Positions 52,501-61,298 of a stretch of 64,000 nucleotides of DNA are shown piece after piece. Under the pieces are notes generated by a model that had not been told where the DNA came from, made no database searches, and saw only the letters and a program-made list of their open reading frames with translations. The DNA is taken from the NCBI RefSeq assembly GCF_047124445.1, contig NZ_CP138921.1:1364001-1428000 (forward strand), in the 5' to 3' direction. This DNA is from Shimia sp047124445 (GTDB taxonomy: Bacteria; Pseudomonadota; Alphaproteobacteria; Rhodobacterales; Rhodobacteraceae). The position numbers and the translations under genes are program-made. Numbering within the stretch: the first letter of the stretch is position 1; the number at the start of each line of letters is the position of its first letter.

Positions 52501-54475
52501 GGGTCGCCGATTGCGTGCCGCTGTCATCAATCACGGTGAGGGTTACCTCATAGACACCGGGGGTCGCCCAGGCGTATTCCGCCACCGGCCCCTCGCCCAT
52601 GGCCCCATCGCCGAAGTCCCAGAGGTGCGACAGGATCACCCCATCTGCATCGCTGGAGCGGCTACCATCCAGAATCACCGCCTCCCCAACGGCCACCGGC
52701 GCCTCCGGCCCTTCGATTTCCGGCACCGGGGGGGCGTTCACACGAATGATCAACCGGTCGGTGCTTGTCGCATTGGCCACGCCACTGTCGTCGCGCACGG
52801 CCAAGGCCACCTGATAGATCCCGGGCTGCTGATACACATGCGTCACACGGCTACCGTCGCGCTCTGTGCCATCCCCCAAGTCCCAAACATAGCCGGTGAT
52901 GGCCCCATCCACGTCATAGCTCGCCGCCCCGTCGAGCGTGACCGCCCGCCCCACGATGGTGCTCACATCCGTACCCGCCTCGGCCACCGGCGGGAAATTC
53001 ACCATCACCAAACGGGTCGCCACGCCAAAGTTACAGGGATGCACCGCATCATCGCTCACCCGCAAAACCGCGCGATAGTCGCCCGGCTCGGTGTAGACAT
53101 GGCTGGCCTCCACCGTGTCTGCAGCCGCCCCATCGCCAAAGCTCCACAGGTAGCGGGTGATCGGACTGTCTGAAGGCAACGATCCCGCACCGGAAAACGG
53201 CACCACATCGCCCGGCGCCACCGTGATCGCACTGCCCGCCACGGCCCGTGGCGCCACACGCACATGCACCGGCACCTCTGCCTCAGCCCCGCGCGCCGCC
53301 CGCGTGCCCGGCAAGCGCACCCGCAGCCGTGCATCATACCGCCCCGGCGCGCCGTAGCTGTAGACAATCACCGGCTCTTCCGAACTGGCCCCGTCACCAT
53401 AGTCCCAACGGTAAGCCAACAACGGATCGCCCTCCGTCAAGCTGCCGTCAAACGCCACGCTGGAACAATCCGCCAGCTCCCGCGCCCGTGGCAGCGCCTC
53501 GGGCCGCGCAGGCTCCGGTGCCAAACGTGGCGGCATCAGCATCGGCACCGCCTGGCCGTCCGCGTCAAACAGGCTCAGCGTCACATCATTGGGTGTCTCA
53601 AACCCTCCCTGAAGCGTCAGAGACAGAATGTCCTCGCCCGCCAGCTCTTCGGCACGAACAACCTCACTGGCCCAGACATTCTGACCCGAGGCGCGCAGCG
53701 CATAGTCCGAATACATCCGGTTGAGCCGTAGATCGCCCCGCGCCCCGTCAAAGTTCTGCACCGTCAGATCCCCTGTGGTGGCCAGAAACTCCACGCGTGT
53801 GCCCGGCCCAGAGCCGGGCCAGCGGATGGTGGGTTGATAGGCGATCATCTCCAGCCCCTCAGGCCGCCGATGCGCATCTCTCAGAAGGCTCACATCCACG
53901 TTGAACCCATTGCCATCATCCCCGTCCGCCCCAAGCACTTCCAGCCGAAACCACGCACGGTCGCCAATCACCTCACCTTGCCGCGCCCGCACACTTCCCA
54001 GCGACACCCACTGCTGATCGGTTTCTTCCTCGGCCCCAAACTCGGCTTCCCGCAAGACCTCCCCAGCACGCGCAGCCAAAACCGCGTCGCGCGTCATCTT
54101 GGTGGGCGTCTCGCCATCCGCAACCGGCACGGGCATGGGCACCCCGCTGCGCGCGCCGTCACCGCCATAGACCCGATAGAACGTGCGGGAATTGCCCCCG
54201 CCGCCGTAGCGAAAATCATGCTCCCCACGCATTTCAGGGTCAAACACGCGCACATAAACTCTATCGCGCAACTCACTCGGAACGCTGAAAAGTATCACCT
54301 CTCGGTGATCAATGTCGCCTTCCCGCGTCGGTGCAGCGGAGCCATACACAACCAATTGACCATGATCTGCAGGCGGCGCCATGTCCTGCGCTTTGGCCTG
54401 TGCCTGCCAAAGCCCCCAAGCCGACAAAACTGCCACCATCAGTTTCAGCCAAGTCATGCGCGCGCTCCTCTTCAT
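49580..54475 (-). CDS. Giant secreted multi-PKD-domain protein
   Basis: A 1631-residue protein with a signal peptide (LMVAVLSAWGLWQAQAKA). An N-terminal region of about 330 residues has no repeats. About 15 PKD-like domains follow, each marked by a W-FGDG type strand (YRWDYGDG, YLWSFGDG, YVWDLGDG, HLWDFGDG and so on to VSWQFGDG) and usually separated by an NAPPVAEAG linker. PKD domains are extracellular beta-sandwich modules for adhesion or force-bearing. No catalytic domain, anchor or sorting signal is visible at the C-terminus. It overlaps both neighbours by 4 bases, so it is part of the cyclase signalling operon. Confidence 0.88.
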   Translation of the reverse strand: MKRSARMTWLKLMVAVLSAWGLWQAQAKAQDMAPPADHGQLVVYGSAAPTREGDIDHREVILFSVPSELRDRVYVRVFDPEMRGEHDFRYGGGGNSRTFYRVYGGDGARSGVPMPVPVADGETPTKMTRDAVLAARAGEVLREAEFGAEEETDQQWVSLGSVRARQGEVIGDRAWFRLEVLGADGDDGNGFNVDVSLLRDAHRRPEGLEMIAYQPTIRWPGSGPGTRVEFLATTGDLTVQNFDGARGDLRLNRMYSDYALRASGQNVWASEVVRAEELAGEDILSLTLQGGFETPNDVTLSLFDADGQAVPMLMPPRLAPEPARPEALPRARELADCSSVAFDGSLTEGDPLLAYRWDYGDGASSEEPVIVYSYGAPGRYDARLRVRLPGTRAARGAEAEVPVHVRVAPRAVAGSAITVAPGDVVPFSGAGSLPSDSPITRYLWSFGDGAAADTVEASHVYTEPGDYRAVLRVSDDAVHPCNFGVATRLVMVNFPPVAEAGTDVSTIVGRAVTLDGAASYDVDGAITGYVWDLGDGTERDGSRVTHVYQQPGIYQVALAVRDDSGVANATSTDRLIIRVNAPPVPEIEGPEAPVAVGEAVILDGSRSSDADGVILSHLWDFGDGAMGEGPVAEYAWATPGVYEVTLTVIDDSGTQSATQRTRFEVVVNTRPVAEAGPDQFVTASEVQFDGSGSRDIDGQIARYVWEFGDGRTAEGLRPLHFYEIPGAYEVALTVTDDSGAPQSSHRDTMLVVVNSRPIADAGPALTVAPDEEFVLDGGASVDPDGAVAQYLWLFEDGSTQDGVRVAQRFETPGLHRVRLQVTDDFVGGGAVDESEVLITVNAPPVAQAGPDLRVAPDDTVRFDARSSFDKDGLLAGYRWEFDDLQAPLEAAVVERAWPAAGVYNARLVVRDGSGVANSTAQDSVTIHVNHRPEAEAGPAIDTDRLLVTLDAGGSSDADGDALMYLWDFGDGSAPVIGKTVSHVFPKAGSYPVTLRVDDGTGLSNARDVDATTVIINAAPVADAGGNKDVCSGQSIIFDASASADEDGDLLKYLWDFGDGTLSEVINPTKTYEMPGTYPVTLQVEDESGSTRGSDLDRIAVIVREGPIANAGPDMTVCVNQEVRMDGGGSTDADGSVNGFEWTFGDGSRASGATPIKSFERAGDYAVTLTITGDAVGECSPLDTDTVNVKVLPARSQRIEAVERAPVNSAVSFAAVLGDEAGTGEPVRYDWTFSDGGTAEGAEVSHAFVEPGAYLATLTTTLEGGTQDCGQLVTRHKILINAAPTPEVDALAQVAAGVLTRFDATGAVDSDGVITRYLWDFGDGQTAEGVSVVHRYETPGVYALSLEVTDDAGVANSSATWTREMQVNPAPLTGVDVAGALCAGDDKAWALSVGPGVAVAWDFGDGGTGKGAAVTHRYATPGLYPVTVSTDDGKGLENSSQLEQVYARVNAPPTADAGPDRVVCPGEEVSFRAGAYDRDGKVTDLLWRFSDGVELSGAEISRRFDAAGPVTATLIVTDDSGASCAVGQDTAEILVNAAPVISAGQDRETPVGAAHDVLRFDVSDVSDPDGHGVEVSWQFGDGAGGYGAVTRHAYGAPGTYTATVTARDSTSLACGVSTDSVQVLAVARGEGN

Positions 54476-56832
54476 CGGATCACCTCATTGCCAGCGTAGT
54501 CTTGCACCACCACCTCGATCAGACGCATCTCTCCCGGTGTCGGTGGCAGGCTTGCCCGGCATATGCCGCGGGCGCTGTCACAGCGCAGGTAGCCCTCAAA
54601 CTCTTCGTCCCCGACCTCAACCAGATACGGCGCCGCCTGACGCAACCCGCTCACATCCTGTGCGGTGACAACAATCTCAACCGGCCCGCCCTCGCCCTGT
54701 GGCCGGGACAACCCTGCGTCCAAAATCTTTGGTGGTGTGAGATCCAGAAGCGTCTCAATCACAAGCACCCCAACGTTGCCCGCCGCATCCACCGCCCGCA
54801 GTTCCAGCAGGTTTTGCCCCTCCGTAAGCGCCGCCTGCATTGCAAAGCTGCCATCAAAGATGTCCTGCTTTGCGCCATTGAGTTCCAACGTGACAGCATC
54901 CCCAAGAGTGCCGGTCAGGTCGATGGCTTTGTCCGTGGTGGCGCGTGGCGGCGGCACATCCAGCACCAGTTCCGGCGCGGCGCTGTCCCGCACCACATCA
55001 AACGCCAACATCCCCGTAGACACCCCGCCTTCGGACAACACCTCCACGCTGAACCCGCGCGGGTCTTCCTCCACCGGCACCGTGATTGCCAAAACCCCAC
55101 CCGCCGAAATGCGTGTGCGCCCGGCCTCGCTCCCCGCCGCATCGCGCAGGATCACCTCTTGCCCCGGCTTGGCCGAAGTGGCGGCCACAACCGTCATCTC
55201 GGCATTGCGGCTCACCAAATGGCCGTCGCCATCCCGCGCCAAATCCGGGTTGAGCGTCATCGTCGTCGCCACCCGAGGCACATAGCGCAACTGTCCGCGC
55301 TTCTCCGAGACATTACCCGCGGGATCTGTCGCCACCAGCAAAATCTGATTGGCCCCAGGCATGAGCGCCAATGTGGTTTCAAATCCCCCATCCGCAGCCA
55401 CATCCACCGCAACGCCATTCACCGTGAGCGCCACGCCCGCCTCAGACGCGCCCAGCACCGCAACTTCTGGCACCTCGACCAACACGCCGTCCGACGGTGC
55501 CAACAGGGTCAGAAACGGCGGCGTGCTGTCCTGGCGCAATTCAAACCGGCGCACTTCGCTCCACTTGCCGGGCAACCCAAGGCCATCCAGAGCCGCGACC
55601 CGCCAATAGTGCGCACCGGGCGCCAGCCCTGCCACGTCAAAACTCAGGTCTTTCACGCCCCACTCGGTGGCAATCATCTGGTTGAACGCCGGATCCCCCG
55701 CCACCTCAAACCAATAACCACTGGCCTCCGGGTATTCCTGCCACGCCAGTTGCACACCTGCGCCATAGACATCCGCGCGATCCATCGGCGCGCTTAACAG
55801 TGGCCACTCCAGCACCTGCGCCCGCGTGGCCACGCCGTCCTCGGTGATCACCACCCCCTCGTCTTGGCCCAGCGACACTTTGGTGGCGTCGGCTTCAATG
55901 TCGAGCGACGCTGTGTCGTAGTTCACAAACAGCGCCTTATCGGCCTCTTTCTTGATCCAGAAATCATCACTGTCGGTGGTGGTCTGAATGCCCGGCACAT
56001 CAATCTCAAAACTGTCGCGATCCGACAACTGATTGAGCAGCGCATAGAAATCCCCATTCGCCAGCGACACTTTGGTGACCTCTTTGCCCGTGAGAGGGTC
56101 AGAGCGCATCCGTTGAATGGTGGCGTTGGAGTTGGGGTTCAGGCGCAGCCGGCTCAGATCCCGGAAAGTCACCTGTGTGGTAGAATTGGTCAGCGTGCGC
56201 AGCTTCTCAAATTCAATCAGCACATCATTCAAGTCCCGATCCGACCAAGCCGCCTCCGCAGGCTCCCGCCCTTCCACACGCCCATGAATGTCGGTGATCA
56301 GCGCCTCCGCCGCGCGGTCCCGTTGCGCAAGCGCAATTTCAAACGCCTCGGTGGCGTGGCCCGTGGCTGAGGCCGCAAAGCGCACCACTTTGCGCCAGGC
56401 CCCGTCCCCACGCGCGCCGATCGCGGACTCTCGATCCGCAATGGCCGCACCAATCTCCTCTGGCGCAAACAGCCGAGCGCCTTCTGAGGTGGCCTTCTGG
56501 ATCGCCACCAAAGCCTCGGCCAGCGCCGCATCCGCTGCCGCCACTTGCGCCACCGGTATCTGCAACACCGCACCCGGCACAAGGTCCGCAGGTGAGGCCA
56601 ATTTGTTGATCTGCAAAACCGTCGGCCAAAGGTCAGGATCGTTGAGATGCCGCGCCACAAAATCGCGTAGGGTCTCATCGCCGTCATAGGCCACTTCGGT
56701 GTAGGGCACCTCCAACGGGTCCACGTCTGCCGATACCACCGGCGCGAGAGTTCCCACCACGCAGGCGGCCAGCAGGCCAAACCAACGCACAATTGTCTTC
56801 CAAGGGTTTTGGTCGTCCGCAGGAACACACAT
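54472..56832 (-). CDS. Secreted LysM / FecR-like / Ig-like multidomain protein
   Basis: A 786-residue periplasmic protein. After a signal peptide (WFGLLAACVVGTLAPVVSA) comes a LysM-like domain (residues 40-95: VAYDGDETLRDFVARHLNDPDLWPTVLQINKL...VPGAVLQIPV). A helical stretch follows, then a FecR-like domain (about 190-310: VSLANGDFYALLNQ...FWIKKEADKALFVNYDTASLDIE). A fibronectin-like module (SYWFEVAGDPAF-type, 330-430) and three or more Ig/Big-like modules (LLAPSDGVLVEVPEVAVLGASEAGVALTVNG; DLTGTLGDAVTLELNGAKQ) complete it. It heads the PKD/cyclase operon with a GGGAG site. Peptidoglycan binding is predicted by the LysM-like part. Confidence 0.78.
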   Translation of the reverse strand: MCVPADDQNPWKTIVRWFGLLAACVVGTLAPVVSADVDPLEVPYTEVAYDGDETLRDFVARHLNDPDLWPTVLQINKLASPADLVPGAVLQIPVAQVAAADAALAEALVAIQKATSEGARLFAPEEIGAAIADRESAIGARGDGAWRKVVRFAASATGHATEAFEIALAQRDRAAEALITDIHGRVEGREPAEAAWSDRDLNDVLIEFEKLRTLTNSTTQVTFRDLSRLRLNPNSNATIQRMRSDPLTGKEVTKVSLANGDFYALLNQLSDRDSFEIDVPGIQTTTDSDDFWIKKEADKALFVNYDTASLDIEADATKVSLGQDEGVVITEDGVATRAQVLEWPLLSAPMDRADVYGAGVQLAWQEYPEASGYWFEVAGDPAFNQMIATEWGVKDLSFDVAGLAPGAHYWRVAALDGLGLPGKWSEVRRFELRQDSTPPFLTLLAPSDGVLVEVPEVAVLGASEAGVALTVNGVAVDVAADGGFETTLALMPGANQILLVATDPAGNVSEKRGQLRYVPRVATTMTLNPDLARDGDGHLVSRNAEMTVVAATSAKPGQEVILRDAAGSEAGRTRISAGGVLAITVPVEEDPRGFSVEVLSEGGVSTGMLAFDVVRDSAAPELVLDVPPPRATTDKAIDLTGTLGDAVTLELNGAKQDIFDGSFAMQAALTEGQNLLELRAVDAAGNVGVLVIETLLDLTPPKILDAGLSRPQGEGGPVEIVVTAQDVSGLRQAAPYLVEVGDEEFEGYLRCDSARGICRASLPPTPGEMRLIEVVVQDYAGNEVIR

Positions 56833-57275
56833 GCCTGCACTCCCAAAAAGGGCCGTGAAAAGAAATTATGGTTAATAGGTCGTTTAATCGTTCTACAGCT
56901 TGGAACGCCGCGCAAGAATTTTACCGTGTGGAACATCCATTGGCGCCTTAAAGGAAACAAAGACGCCAAATTCTGGGGCATTCCCCTCAATTCGGAAACA
57001 GACTACGCGCTTTGCTCCAATTCTCCAATGGGGTTTGGCTCAGAAAACCGGGTCCTAACCTATCAATAGCAGCAGCCTGACTTGGTGAAAGCCGCAGCAT
57101 TCAGGCGTTAACAAATCGTGATTCCGCTAACGTGACCTTGTCACATGTGACACACCACACCGCACTTCCCCCTTATTTTCCTCGCTACAGTGCGAAACTG
57201 CGCGCGCCAGATACAATTTATCTCAAATTCGAATTTCTCGTTAGAGTGGTCTCAGCAATCAAAAGGACTGAGCCA
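56833..57275. promoter_or_regulatory. 443-base divergent regulatory region between the cyclase operon and the peroxidase operon
   Basis: AT-richer than its flanks and without a convincing ORF. It contains the 14-base palindrome TGTCACATGTGACA (57139-57152), with a further GTGAC at 57132-57136, so three alternating GTGAC half-sites lie within 20 bases. It also holds the 12-base palindrome AAATTCGAATTT (57225-57236), 40 bases before the peroxidase start. Both divergent operons must be driven from here. No clear -35/-10 pair stands out. Confidence 0.5.
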
Positions 57276-58853
57276 ATGTCGCACCGTGATCTCGAAGTTG
57301 ACGACGTCTTCGCCGCCTCAGGCGAAGCCCCCCAAGCCTCCCCCCTTACCGAAGAGATGACGATCTACCTCGCGACCCTGCTCAACAACAACAACAGCTC
57401 GACCAATGCGTCCAAGGGCTTCCTCAACACCCCAAACGGTAGCCACCTCGGTGTCCCGGCTGGCTATTCCTATCTGTTCCAACTCGCCGGTCATGACCTG
57501 GTGTTCAGTTCGTTGGTCCCGCGCAGCTTTGATGACTTCGGCGGCAGCTCCCAAAACCTACGTCAGGAAAAGCTCGCATTGGAAACCTTGTTTGGCGGCG
57601 GTCCCATTGTCTGCCCGCACGCTTTTGACATGAACCAAAGCGACGGCACCCATCGGCTTCGTCTTGGCAAGTTCCGCCCCGCAGGCCGCATGTCCGATGA
57701 CCGCCTGGCACCGGCCGCCGACCTGCCCCGCAATCGTTACAATTCGGACACCCCGGACGCAGATGGCCCCTTTACCGATGTGTTGATTCCGGACTCCCGC
57801 AATGACGACAACAACATCCTGGCGCAGCTCACCGCCTTCTTTCACGCGGTCTACAACACGCTTGTGGCGCAAACGGCAACCGTGCCAATGCCGGGCACGC
57901 AAGACCCAATCCCGCCGCACCACCGCTCCCGCGTGGCGCGCCTCGCGACCGCACGCATCTACCGCCGTATCCTGCGCCACGACCTGCTGCCTCGCATCAT
58001 GCCCGCCAATGTGCTGGCTCTGTTTGACAGCGATCCAACGCTGGAACCGCTCGGCCGCGATGCTTCAGAGACAAACGACCTCTTTGCCTACGGCATCGCC
58101 CGCATGGCTCACAGCATGGTGCGCCCGGAATACATGCTGAACAACGGCGTTGGCGATCATGACCTTGGCGAGGTTGATCTGCGCAAGATCATCAACCACT
58201 CCTCCCTGCATGAACCCGGCATGGTGCCCACGCCAATTGACTGGAAAATTGACTGGAACCTATTCTTCACCGCAACCGGCGCGCCTTTGGCAGACAACTT
58301 CAACTGGGCGATCCGCTTTGGCCCGCACACAGCGGACGGCATGACACTGCCCACCGCTGGTAAACCCACCAAAGCCACCTACCCCGCAGGCACCGCCATG
58401 CGTGATCTAGTGCGCGAAAAATGGATTGGCCTGGGCCGCGTGCAGGACCTGATCCAATCCGCCGCTGCCGCGCTCACCGCCCAGGGCCTCGCAGTGCCCT
58501 TTGATGCCGCCACCCACTATGACCGCATCGCCACCACCGGCATGGCCGCGCTCGAAGCCGCCGTGCGTCCAGGCCACAAACCGCCCATGTCCGATGCGGA
58601 CAAAGCCACCATCACCGCCAACCTGCCGCTTGTGACCTTCCTCGCCCTTGAGGCGCAGATCGACGGCTCAAACGGCGCGACCTACGGCCCGCTCGGCGGG
58701 TTGATCCTCGGCGCGGCATTCCGGCCAGTCTTTACCGACGACACACCAACAAGCACGGACGCCCACATCGCCTTGGCGCTTGAACAAGCCGCCTATGGCA
58801 CCACGCCCATCCGTGACATGCCCACGTTGGTAGCAACCACCAACATCACCTGA
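57276..58853 (+). CDS. Animal-type heme peroxidase
   Basis: A 525-residue protein of the peroxidase-cyclooxygenase superfamily. Distal Gln69 and His73 are in FQLAGHDLVF, catalytic Arg175 in IPDSRNDDN, and proximal His279 in GIARMAHSMVRPEY, so the heme site is complete. Of the two acidic residues that form covalent heme esters in myeloperoxidase, the one beside the distal His is Gly72 here and the other is Asp178. No signal peptide is seen, so it is probably cytoplasmic or leaderless-secreted. The ATG at 57276 has an AAGGA site. A small acidic protein follows 30 bases later. Confidence 0.87.
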   Translation: MSHRDLEVDDVFAASGEAPQASPLTEEMTIYLATLLNNNNSSTNASKGFLNTPNGSHLGVPAGYSYLFQLAGHDLVFSSLVPRSFDDFGGSSQNLRQEKLALETLFGGGPIVCPHAFDMNQSDGTHRLRLGKFRPAGRMSDDRLAPAADLPRNRYNSDTPDADGPFTDVLIPDSRNDDNNILAQLTAFFHAVYNTLVAQTATVPMPGTQDPIPPHHRSRVARLATARIYRRILRHDLLPRIMPANVLALFDSDPTLEPLGRDASETNDLFAYGIARMAHSMVRPEYMLNNGVGDHDLGEVDLRKIINHSSLHEPGMVPTPIDWKIDWNLFFTATGAPLADNFNWAIRFGPHTADGMTLPTAGKPTKATYPAGTAMRDLVREKWIGLGRVQDLIQSAAAALTAQGLAVPFDAATHYDRIATTGMAALEAAVRPGHKPPMSDADKATITANLPLVTFLALEAQIDGSNGATYGPLGGLILGAAFRPVFTDDTPTSTDAHIALALEQAAYGTTPIRDMPTLVATTNIT

Positions 58854-58883
58854 ACACCACTGTCTAAACAAGGAGGACAACCA

Positions 58884-59255
58884 ATGGATCCCTATGAGAT
58901 CAAAATCAAAAATTACCTGAAGATGGGAGAAATCCTGCAAGGCTGGGCGCGCAATGCGGACACGGTCCCTGCCACCGTGGGCGACTTCCGGGCGCAGGTG
59001 CCCAGCAACGTGGCCGAACTGGCCGAAGAGTTCAAAGACGCAGATCCGCTGCAAATCTTCAACGCGCCGGATCAGAAGGTGGTGAGTATCATGCTGCCGC
59101 ACCCGGACGACCTCGATCTGCCACCGCCGAGCCCCTACACCTTGCCGGATTTCTACGACGAAGCCTATGACGCAACGCTGGTCACCCCGCCGGAGGAAGA
59201 GCACAACTTCCGCTCCAAGCGCATCGCCGACTATGCGCTGCGCAAATGCGTGTAA
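58884..59255 (+). CDS. Small acidic hypothetical protein, peroxidase operon
   Basis: A 123-residue protein of no recognised family, with an AGGAGG site and a 30-base gap from the peroxidase gene. The N-terminal 60 residues are helical (YEIKIKNYLKMGEILQGWARNADTV). The middle is rich in Pro, Asp and Tyr (PHPDDLDLPPPSPYTLPDFYDEAYDATLVTPPEEE). It ends RKCV with the only cysteine one residue from the C-terminus. It could be a peroxidase partner, or a substrate of the nearby YcaO enzyme. Both are inference from position. Confidence 0.7.
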   Translation: MDPYEIKIKNYLKMGEILQGWARNADTVPATVGDFRAQVPSNVAELAEEFKDADPLQIFNAPDQKVVSIMLPHPDDLDLPPPSPYTLPDFYDEAYDATLVTPPEEEHNFRSKRIADYALRKCV

Positions 59256-59270
59256 CACCGTATTAATGCA

Positions 59271-61298
59271 TCAGGATGTGCCGGGATCCACTTGATATCC
59301 AAGGACAATTTCATCGCCCTGAATCAAATCAGGCACCGGCATATCCGCCAAGCGCAACCCGTCCCGCAGCGCAAGCCAGACCTTGCGATTGCGGATTGGG
59401 AAGCCCGACACCAGCCAGCGCGTGATCTCCGCCCGCTCCGGCGGCCCTTCCGCCACCCAATTGGCCCGCGCAATGCTCTCAAACCGTCGCGCCACCGAAG
59501 CGGCCTCAGGCAACCGCCCCACCAGCCCCAACGCGGACGCATGCCAAGCCGGCACGTCGTGGGAAATCTCCTCAGACTTCTCGGACGCCGCAATACAGCC
59601 TTCGTAATCCCCGGCCATAAACCGCGTCGCCGCAACGTAGCTCCAATGCGAGGGTTGCAACCGGAACTTCAGCTTGAACAGCAAATCCAGCAAGCGGCTT
59701 GAGGCCTCCATCTGATCGCAAAACGCCAGTCCTACCGCCGAAGAGGTCATCGTCCAGGGATCGTTTTCGTTGTATTGAAACGCCAGATCAAAGGCCAATT
59801 CCGCCTGTTCAAACTGCCGCGACATGGCTGCGGACCACCCCATGGCCAACTGCCCCCGACTGTCCATCGGGTCCAACTCAATCGCGCGCCGTGCCAAGCG
59901 CAGCCCTTCGACATGCATGTCCGGTGAACTGTACAGCCCCGGAAAGGAAATCTGCCGCATGTTCTCAATAGACGCGCGGCTGGAATAGGCCCGACTGAAC
60001 TCCGGATAGTCCCGGATCAAGTCATCCAGCAACCCTTCCGCCGTATTCCAGCCCTCCAAGGTGAACTGCAAAATATATCCCTGCGCCTCGACCCAACGTT
60101 CATAGGCGCTTGGCGCAGTCGTATTGGTGGCAATCAACGGGCCTTTGAAGGCGGACAGATGCAGGTTCAACGCGACCGCAAGGCGCTCCGCCGCCCCCGG
60201 GCCTTCCACTAAGGTGATCTGCCCCGCATCGGTCAGCGCCTCTGACCACAGCAGCTCACCAGTGCCACGATCGGACAGCACCGCGCGGCAGGCCAATGCG
60301 CCGCCCCGATCCTGTGGCTGCAACACCAACGCATAACTCGCGGCGCCCGGCTCCCCCACCTGGGCCTGCTCTGCCATCAGCGCCGCATCAAAAATCTGCC
60401 ATTCCCGAAAGCGCGAAAGATTTGCACAGAGCGCCTGACGCAATGCCTCCGCTTCCCCCGCGCGCTCTGCGGAGAGATGCGCATAGTTGGGCTGCGCCAC
60501 TACAATCACTGGCCGCAAGGTCTTGGGCGCCTGTGATTTCTCCGGTGACTTGATGTCAATCACCAGCTGCTGCGTTTCTTCAGATGGCTCCTCGCCATAC
60601 TCCTGATCCAGCAGGCTCCACAGCGACTGATACACGGTCAGCGCATTCGCCAGCTGCCCGCTTTTCCAATAGGCCTTGATCAACCGCCGCGCCGCGCCCT
60701 CATCCGCCGGATCCATGCCTGCAACAAACTGCAAGACCTCCAACCGCGCCTCTTGCGTGCCCGCCCGATCCGCAGCTGCGTTCAGACGATGGCGCATCAA
60801 GCCGCAAACATGCTGCACGGCCTCACTCACACGGGAGGCAAATACGTCATTGATTTCCACCTGATCGCGGTCAAACTGCGCCAACTTCTGCGGATCGATC
60901 TGCATCACAGCAGCCATGTTCCCCTGCTCCGCTGCATCCAGAAGCTCATCTAGGTCCACTGACACCCGCTCCGGCGCCAGCCAGATGTCACTGCGATCGG
61001 TGAACACGCCGTCAAAACCAGCATCAGTGAGCGCTGCTTTTAACGCCCAGACCGCGTTGCGCAGACTGGTTTGCGCCGCTGTTTCCGAACTGTCCGGCCA
61101 CAGCACTCCGCGCAATTTCTCCCGAGTCATCCGCAAGTCTGGTGACAGGGACAACAACACCAAAATCGCCGCTGCTTTCTTCTTCTTGATGTCAACGCGC
61201 ACGTCACCACAGCGGGCCTGAAACCCGCCAATCACATCAATCCGAAGCCGCTGCAACGCCCTGTCCGGCGTCGCAGAATTGGTCTGGTCCCGCTCCAT
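59271..61298 (-). CDS. BTAD/SARP-like transcriptional regulator with TPR region
   Basis: A 675-residue regulator. An OmpR/SARP-type winged helix is at residues 17-110 (LRIDVIGGFQARCGDVRVDIKKKKAAAILVLLSL, REKLRGVLWPDSS, SLRNAVWALKAAL). A bacterial transcriptional activation domain follows (about 112-260: VSVDLDELLDAAEQG... then SGQLANALTVYQSLWSLLDQEYGEEPSEET). A long C-terminal half of TPR-like repeats completes it (RRAIELDPMDSRGQLAMGWSAAMSRQFEQAELAFDLAF). The start forms TAATG with the YcaO stop. SARP proteins activate secondary-metabolite clusters in actinobacteria. Here it is likely the local regulator. Confidence 0.85.
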   Translation of the reverse strand: MERDQTNSATPDRALQRLRIDVIGGFQARCGDVRVDIKKKKAAAILVLLSLSPDLRMTREKLRGVLWPDSSETAAQTSLRNAVWALKAALTDAGFDGVFTDRSDIWLAPERVSVDLDELLDAAEQGNMAAVMQIDPQKLAQFDRDQVEINDVFASRVSEAVQHVCGLMRHRLNAAADRAGTQEARLEVLQFVAGMDPADEGAARRLIKAYWKSGQLANALTVYQSLWSLLDQEYGEEPSEETQQLVIDIKSPEKSQAPKTLRPVIVVAQPNYAHLSAERAGEAEALRQALCANLSRFREWQIFDAALMAEQAQVGEPGAASYALVLQPQDRGGALACRAVLSDRGTGELLWSEALTDAGQITLVEGPGAAERLAVALNLHLSAFKGPLIATNTTAPSAYERWVEAQGYILQFTLEGWNTAEGLLDDLIRDYPEFSRAYSSRASIENMRQISFPGLYSSPDMHVEGLRLARRAIELDPMDSRGQLAMGWSAAMSRQFEQAELAFDLAFQYNENDPWTMTSSAVGLAFCDQMEASSRLLDLLFKLKFRLQPSHWSYVAATRFMAGDYEGCIAASEKSEEISHDVPAWHASALGLVGRLPEAASVARRFESIARANWVAEGPPERAEITRWLVSGFPIRNRKVWLALRDGLRLADMPVPDLIQGDEIVLGYQVDPGTS

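Noticed and set aside
57846..57890. Apparent Tyr in place of a conserved His (VYN instead of FHN) in the peroxidase, first read as a changed proximal heme ligand.
   Set aside because: The proximal histidine of animal-type peroxidases lies later, in the RxGHxxV-like motif. Here that is ARMAHSMV with His279, which is intact.
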